A stretch of 7,927 nt of DNA from JANRKG01 sp033763635 (GTDB lineage Bacteria > Cyanobacteriota > Cyanobacteriia > GCF-001939115): positions 1 to 7,927 of the forward strand of contig JANRKG010000108.1 of assembly GCA_033763635.1 (NCBI GenBank), in the 5' to 3' direction. The notes beneath the pieces were generated by a model. It did not search any database. It was not told where the DNA came from and was given only the letters and a program-made list of their open reading frames with translations. This document shows, one piece after another, positions 5,107-7,927 of the stretch. The first letter of the stretch is position 1, and every line of letters begins with the position of its first letter. A program made the translations under genes and the position numbers.

Positions 5107-7755
5107 ATGGATTACCAACGTTTTATTAACCAATTGCCAACTTGCTTTGAAGATTGGGGCTTAGTCTCTGTTCGCCCCAAGTCGAAATTGTTTCAGGAGC
5201 GACTTGACCAAATTCAAGGCATGACCACCGCGAACATAATGCAACTCTTGAATTGCGCGGTGGCTTACATGGCTCCCAATGAGGTTTACTGTGAGATCGG
5301 CACGTATCAGGGGTCAACTTTAATCGGGGCACTGGCGAACCACCCCGATCGCATGGCCTATGCAGTGGATAACTTTTCGGAGTATGACCCTTTAGGGGAA
5401 AACCTCGATCGGCTCATGGAAAACCTGACGAAGTGGGGAATCCAGGATCAGGTCGTTTTCTGTAACCAGGATTTTGAGACGTTTTTCACTGACCTGGGTA
5501 GTTTGGAGTTTGAGGAAAAAATTGGGGTCTATTTTTATGATGGTGCCCATGACTACCGCTCCCAACTCATGGGGCTGCTGCGAGTCCGTCCCTTTCTAGC
5601 AGACCAATCTGTGATCATTATTGATGACAGTAATTGGGACACGGTTCAGCAAGCGATCAGTGACTTTACCAGCACCCATCCCCCATGTCAGCCGTTGCTC
5701 CATCTCCCGACTCCGATCGCCCGTCACTTCACGTTTTGGAATGGGCTAACCCTGCTCAGTTGGGATACCCAACGGGTGAACGAAGCACAAGTCCCCCCCC
5801 CAGTACGCTATCCCGATGTGATCCAGGGCATTTACAGCTTGCAAATGATGGAGCAGCGTCAGAGTCCGAACCAACTCTGGCAGGAAGTGCGGATGTTACA
5901 GGCCCAGGGGCGGTTTCAGGACGCTGAACCCCTCTATCGGCTTCTAATGCTTTGGAAGAAGCGTGACCCAGAGATTTTGTTGGGATTAGGGAAACTTTAC
6001 TATGCGACGGGACGCTATCGGGAAGCTTTTGAAACGATCGTCCAGGCGCTACAACTGGACACAACACGTGCCGAATCCCATTTCACTCTGGGCTTGATTG
6101 GTCAAGCAACGGGGAATCTCTCTGGAGCCATCACGGCCTATGGAGAAGCCTTGCGACTCGAACCGGAACGGGCCGATGTGTTCTTGAACTTAGTAGAGTG
6201 CTATAAGCACCTTGGGGATTGGCAATCTGCCATTCAGACCCTCCGGGAGGCGGTTCGCAAGCATCCTACGGGAGCCGGATTTTATTTTGATTTAATTCTA
6301 TTACTTCGAGAACAGGGGGAAATGGCAGAGGCCATTGCGACCGCAGAAACAGCAATGAAAACGCTGCCAGAGGAATATACCTTTCGCATCCTCTATCATC
6401 TCCTTCTGCCTTTATTATATGAAACCGCATCGGAGATCACCGAATATCGTCAACGGTTTACCACAGGGTTGCAACGGTTGATCCAGGAAACAAAACTGGA
6501 CACGGCAGAAGCACGGCAAAGTGCCCTGGCGGGTACAGGTCGCCTGACTAACTTTTATCTAACCTACCAGTTTCAAAACAATCGATCGCTCCAGAGCCAG
6601 TACGGGCAGCTTTTGCACCAAATCATGGCCGCGAACTATCCCCAATGGGCCAAGACCCCTCCAATGCCAGCCCTGGAGAACAACGGCAAAATCCGTGTGG
6701 GCTATGCATCCGCTTACCTGCACTCCTACAGCGGCACACTCTGGTTAACGGGTTGGCTCAAGTACGCCGATCGCCAATCTTTTGAACTGTATTGTTACTA
6801 CACAGGCAACCAACCTGACCCGATTACAGACCAGTTTCGGGAGTTTTGTGATGTTTTCCACCAGATTCCCGGCAATCTGGAAGCGGCTTGTCAACAAATT
6901 CGAGCGGACCAACTGCATATTCTGGTCTTTCCAGAGATTGGCATGGACCCGCCCACCCTTCAAATGGCGGCTTTGAAACTCGCGCCGATCGTCTGCACTG
7001 CTTGGGGGCACCCCGATACCTCCGGTCTGCCCACCGTAGACTACTATCTATCCAGTGAATTGATGGAACCAGAACAGGGGCAGGATCATTACACTGAAGC
7101 CCTGATTCGTCTGCCGAATTTAGCGATTGCCTATCCCCGACCTGAGGTTCCCCCGCTCACTCGCCCGCGATCGGACTATGGCTTGCGAACCAATGCCGTT
7201 GTGTACTTGTGCTGTCAGGCCGCCTTCAAATACCTGCCTCAGCACGATCGGCTGTTGGTAGAAATTGCCCGTCAGGTGCCAACCGCCCAGTTTGTGTTTA
7301 TTCGAGCCGACTCCCTCAAACCCCGGTTAGGAAAGGCATTTTCCGCAGCGGGATTGGAGATGGCAGACTACTGCCTATTTCTGCCCGTCCAGGCCCGTCA
7401 CCCTTACCTGATGCTCAATCAACTGTCTGACATTTACCTGGATACGATCGGGTTTACTGGAGGCAACACGACCCTCGATGCCCTGGCGTGTCACTTACCT
7501 GTCGTGACCTACCCAGGGGAGTTAATGCGTAGTCGTCTCTCTTATTCCATGCTGAGACGGATGAGCATTTTAGAGACAATCGCCCGTAGTGAGGATGAAT
7601 ATATAGAGATCGCGGTTCGGCTCGGTCAAGATGCAGACTGGCGCAATGCAATCCAGCAAGCAATTGCAGCTAAATGCGAACTCCTATACGACGATCGAAC
7701 TTGTGTAACGGCTCTGGAAGCTTTTTTCAAGCAAACAATCTCAAACAGAGGATAA
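5107..7755 (+). CDS. Methyltransferase-TPR-SPINDLY/OGT-like (GT41) glycosyltransferase fusion
   Basis: This is a complete 882-residue protein with three parts. Residues about 35-220 are a class I methyltransferase of the Methyltransf_24 type. Motif I is EIGTYQGST (63-71), with AVDNF (86-90), YDGAHDY (144-150) and IIIDDSNW (170-177). Residues about 255-421 hold roughly five tetratricopeptide repeats, a protein-binding array. Residues about 527-875 match bacterial SPINDLY/O-GlcNAc transferase-like proteins: RVGYASAYLHS (530-540, H539 the probable catalytic-site histidine), PEIGMD (609-614), GHPDTSG (634-640), DYYLSS (645-650), K708 in AAFK, and GGNTTLDAL (785-793) for nucleotide-sugar binding. 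It should transfer a sugar to protein side chains or a related acceptor bound by the repeats. ATG 5107 is preferred because an in-frame stop at 5098-5100 leaves only CTG 5101 as an alternative. The ribosome site is weak (GAGTGA, 5095-5100), so coupling to the upstream gene is plausible. A run of nine C lies between the methyltransferase and the repeats. The donor and targets are unknown. Confidence 0.92.
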   Translation: MDYQRFINQLPTCFEDWGLVSVRPKSKLFQERLDQIQGMTTANIMQLLNCAVAYMAPNEVYCEIGTYQGSTLIGALANHPDRMAYAVDNFSEYDPLGENLDRLMENLTKWGIQDQVVFCNQDFETFFTDLGSLEFEEKIGVYFYDGAHDYRSQLMGLLRVRPFLADQSVIIIDDSNWDTVQQAISDFTSTHPPCQPLLHLPTPIARHFTFWNGLTLLSWDTQRVNEAQVPPPVRYPDVIQGIYSLQMMEQRQSPNQLWQEVRMLQAQGRFQDAEPLYRLLMLWKKRDPEILLGLGKLYYATGRYREAFETIVQALQLDTTRAESHFTLGLIGQATGNLSGAITAYGEALRLEPERADVFLNLVECYKHLGDWQSAIQTLREAVRKHPTGAGFYFDLILLLREQGEMAEAIATAETAMKTLPEEYTFRILYHLLLPLLYETASEITEYRQRFTTGLQRLIQETKLDTAEARQSALAGTGRLTNFYLTYQFQNNRSLQSQYGQLLHQIMAANYPQWAKTPPMPALENNGKIRVGYASAYLHSYSGTLWLTGWLKYADRQSFELYCYYTGNQPDPITDQFREFCDVFHQIPGNLEAACQQIRADQLHILVFPEIGMDPPTLQMAALKLAPIVCTAWGHPDTSGLPTVDYYLSSELMEPEQGQDHYTEALIRLPNLAIAYPRPEVPPLTRPRSDYGLRTNAVVYLCCQAAFKYLPQHDRLLVEIARQVPTAQFVFIRADSLKPRLGKAFSAAGLEMADYCLFLPVQARHPYLMLNQLSDIYLDTIGFTGGNTTLDALACHLPVVTYPGELMRSRLSYSMLRRMSILETIARSEDEYIEIAVRLGQDADWRNAIQQAIAAKCELLYDDRTCVTALEAFFKQTISNRG
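5793..5801 (+). repeat. Homopolymer of nine C inside the coding sequence
   Basis: Nine consecutive C bases encode P230-P232 in the linker between the methyltransferase and TPR parts. Losing one C would give a TGA stop at 5819-5821. Gaining one C would give a stop at about 5925-5927. Either change leaves a free methyltransferase domain and removes the glycosyltransferase. Confidence 0.85.
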
Positions 7756-7766
7756 GCCGAAGCACC

Positions 7767-7782
7767 CTCCTGGTTCAAGGAG
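7767..7782 (+). other. Small hairpin that would sequester a Shine-Dalgarno sequence
   Basis: CTCCT (7767-7771) pairs with AGGAG (7778-7782) across a 6-base loop. The 3' arm is part of AAGGAG (7777-7782), a near-consensus ribosome binding site. No T run follows, so this is not a normal terminator for the preceding gene. The stem is only 5 base pairs and any regulatory effect is speculative. Confidence 0.3.
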
Positions 7783-7790
7783 CAGTGAGA

Positions 7791-7823
7791 ATGGAGAAGA
7801 GCAGCCTTCCCATTCCAGGGTGA
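7791..7823 (+). CDS. Possible 10-codon leader ORF
   Basis: The ATG at 7791 is 8 bases downstream of AAGGAG (7777-7782) and opens MEKSSLPIPG before a TGA at 7821-7823. The TGA overlaps a GTG at 7820-7822 in another frame, giving a GTGA start/stop overlap. This could be a leader peptide translationally coupled to the next gene, or the true start of that gene broken by a frameshift or sequence error. It is too short to recognise. Confidence 0.22.
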   Translation: MEKSSLPIPG

Positions 7824-7927
7824 GCCAGATCCCTAGCCTTCAAGACCGATACCGTTTTAAGGGGAGTCTCTTAGTCCAACACGATCGAAGCCAGTTGGAA
7901 GAAAGCAGCATCCCTAGAACACCGGTC
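7820..7927 (+). CDS. Possible start of a hypothetical protein, cut by the right edge
   Basis: This is the only plus-strand frame that stays open to the end of the window. From GTG 7820 it gives 36 residues beginning VSQIPSLQDRYRFKGSLL. No family is recognised. The frame is open from about 7709, and GTG 7820 is the first usual start codon in it. The ribosome site just upstream is poor, so translation would depend on coupling to the 10-codon ORF that ends at 7823. Its codons include HIP1-like CGATCG (about 7883-7888). A chance open frame of this length is quite possible. Confidence 0.28.
   Translation, partial: MSQIPSLQDRYRFKGSLLVQHDRSQLEESSIPRTPV

Noticed and set aside
7756..7927. tRNA or small RNA gene after the operon
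   Set aside because: No cloverleaf arms, TTC-loop motif or terminator hairpin with a T run could be found.

Overview
The window looks like chromosomal DNA from a cyanobacterium. More than 20 copies of CGATCG, the core of the cyanobacterial HIP1 repeat, are scattered through it, with one full GCGATCGC near 1549. All three long proteins also resemble cyanobacterial families. The genus cannot be fixed from the sequence; a filamentous Leptolyngbya/Oscillatoria-like lineage is only a guess.

Layout: (1) 1-506 has no credible gene. On the minus strand it reads as a structured, repeat-bearing leader downstream of the radical SAM gene. From remembered gene order, the next minus-strand gene beyond the left edge is probably a ribonuclease E/G gene, but that gene is not in the window. 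(2) 507-3176, minus strand, is a complete 889-residue radical SAM protein with an N-terminal cobalamin-binding-like domain and a C-terminal DUF2344 domain. (3) 3177-3404 is a divergent intergenic region with an inverted repeat, recurring TGAAC words and weak promoter candidates on both strands. (4) 3405-5075 and 5107-7755, plus strand and 31 bases apart, look like a two-gene operon. The first product is a family-2 glycosyltransferase fused to a C-terminal methyltransferase. The second is an N-terminal methyltransferase, a TPR array and a SPINDLY/OGT-like (GT41) glycosyltransferase in one chain. (5) 7756-7927 holds a hairpin, a strong Shine-Dalgarno with a 10-codon mini-ORF, and an overlapping reading frame that runs off the right edge.

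The most interesting unit is the glycosyltransferase pair. Each protein joins a sugar-transfer domain to a methyltransfer domain, in opposite order. This suggests a modification system that builds and methylates a glycan on a protein or surface polymer. The sequence does not reveal the substrate. The first gene is markedly AT-richer than its neighbours until about base 4740 and then changes to the GC-richer local style, which hints at a mosaic origin.
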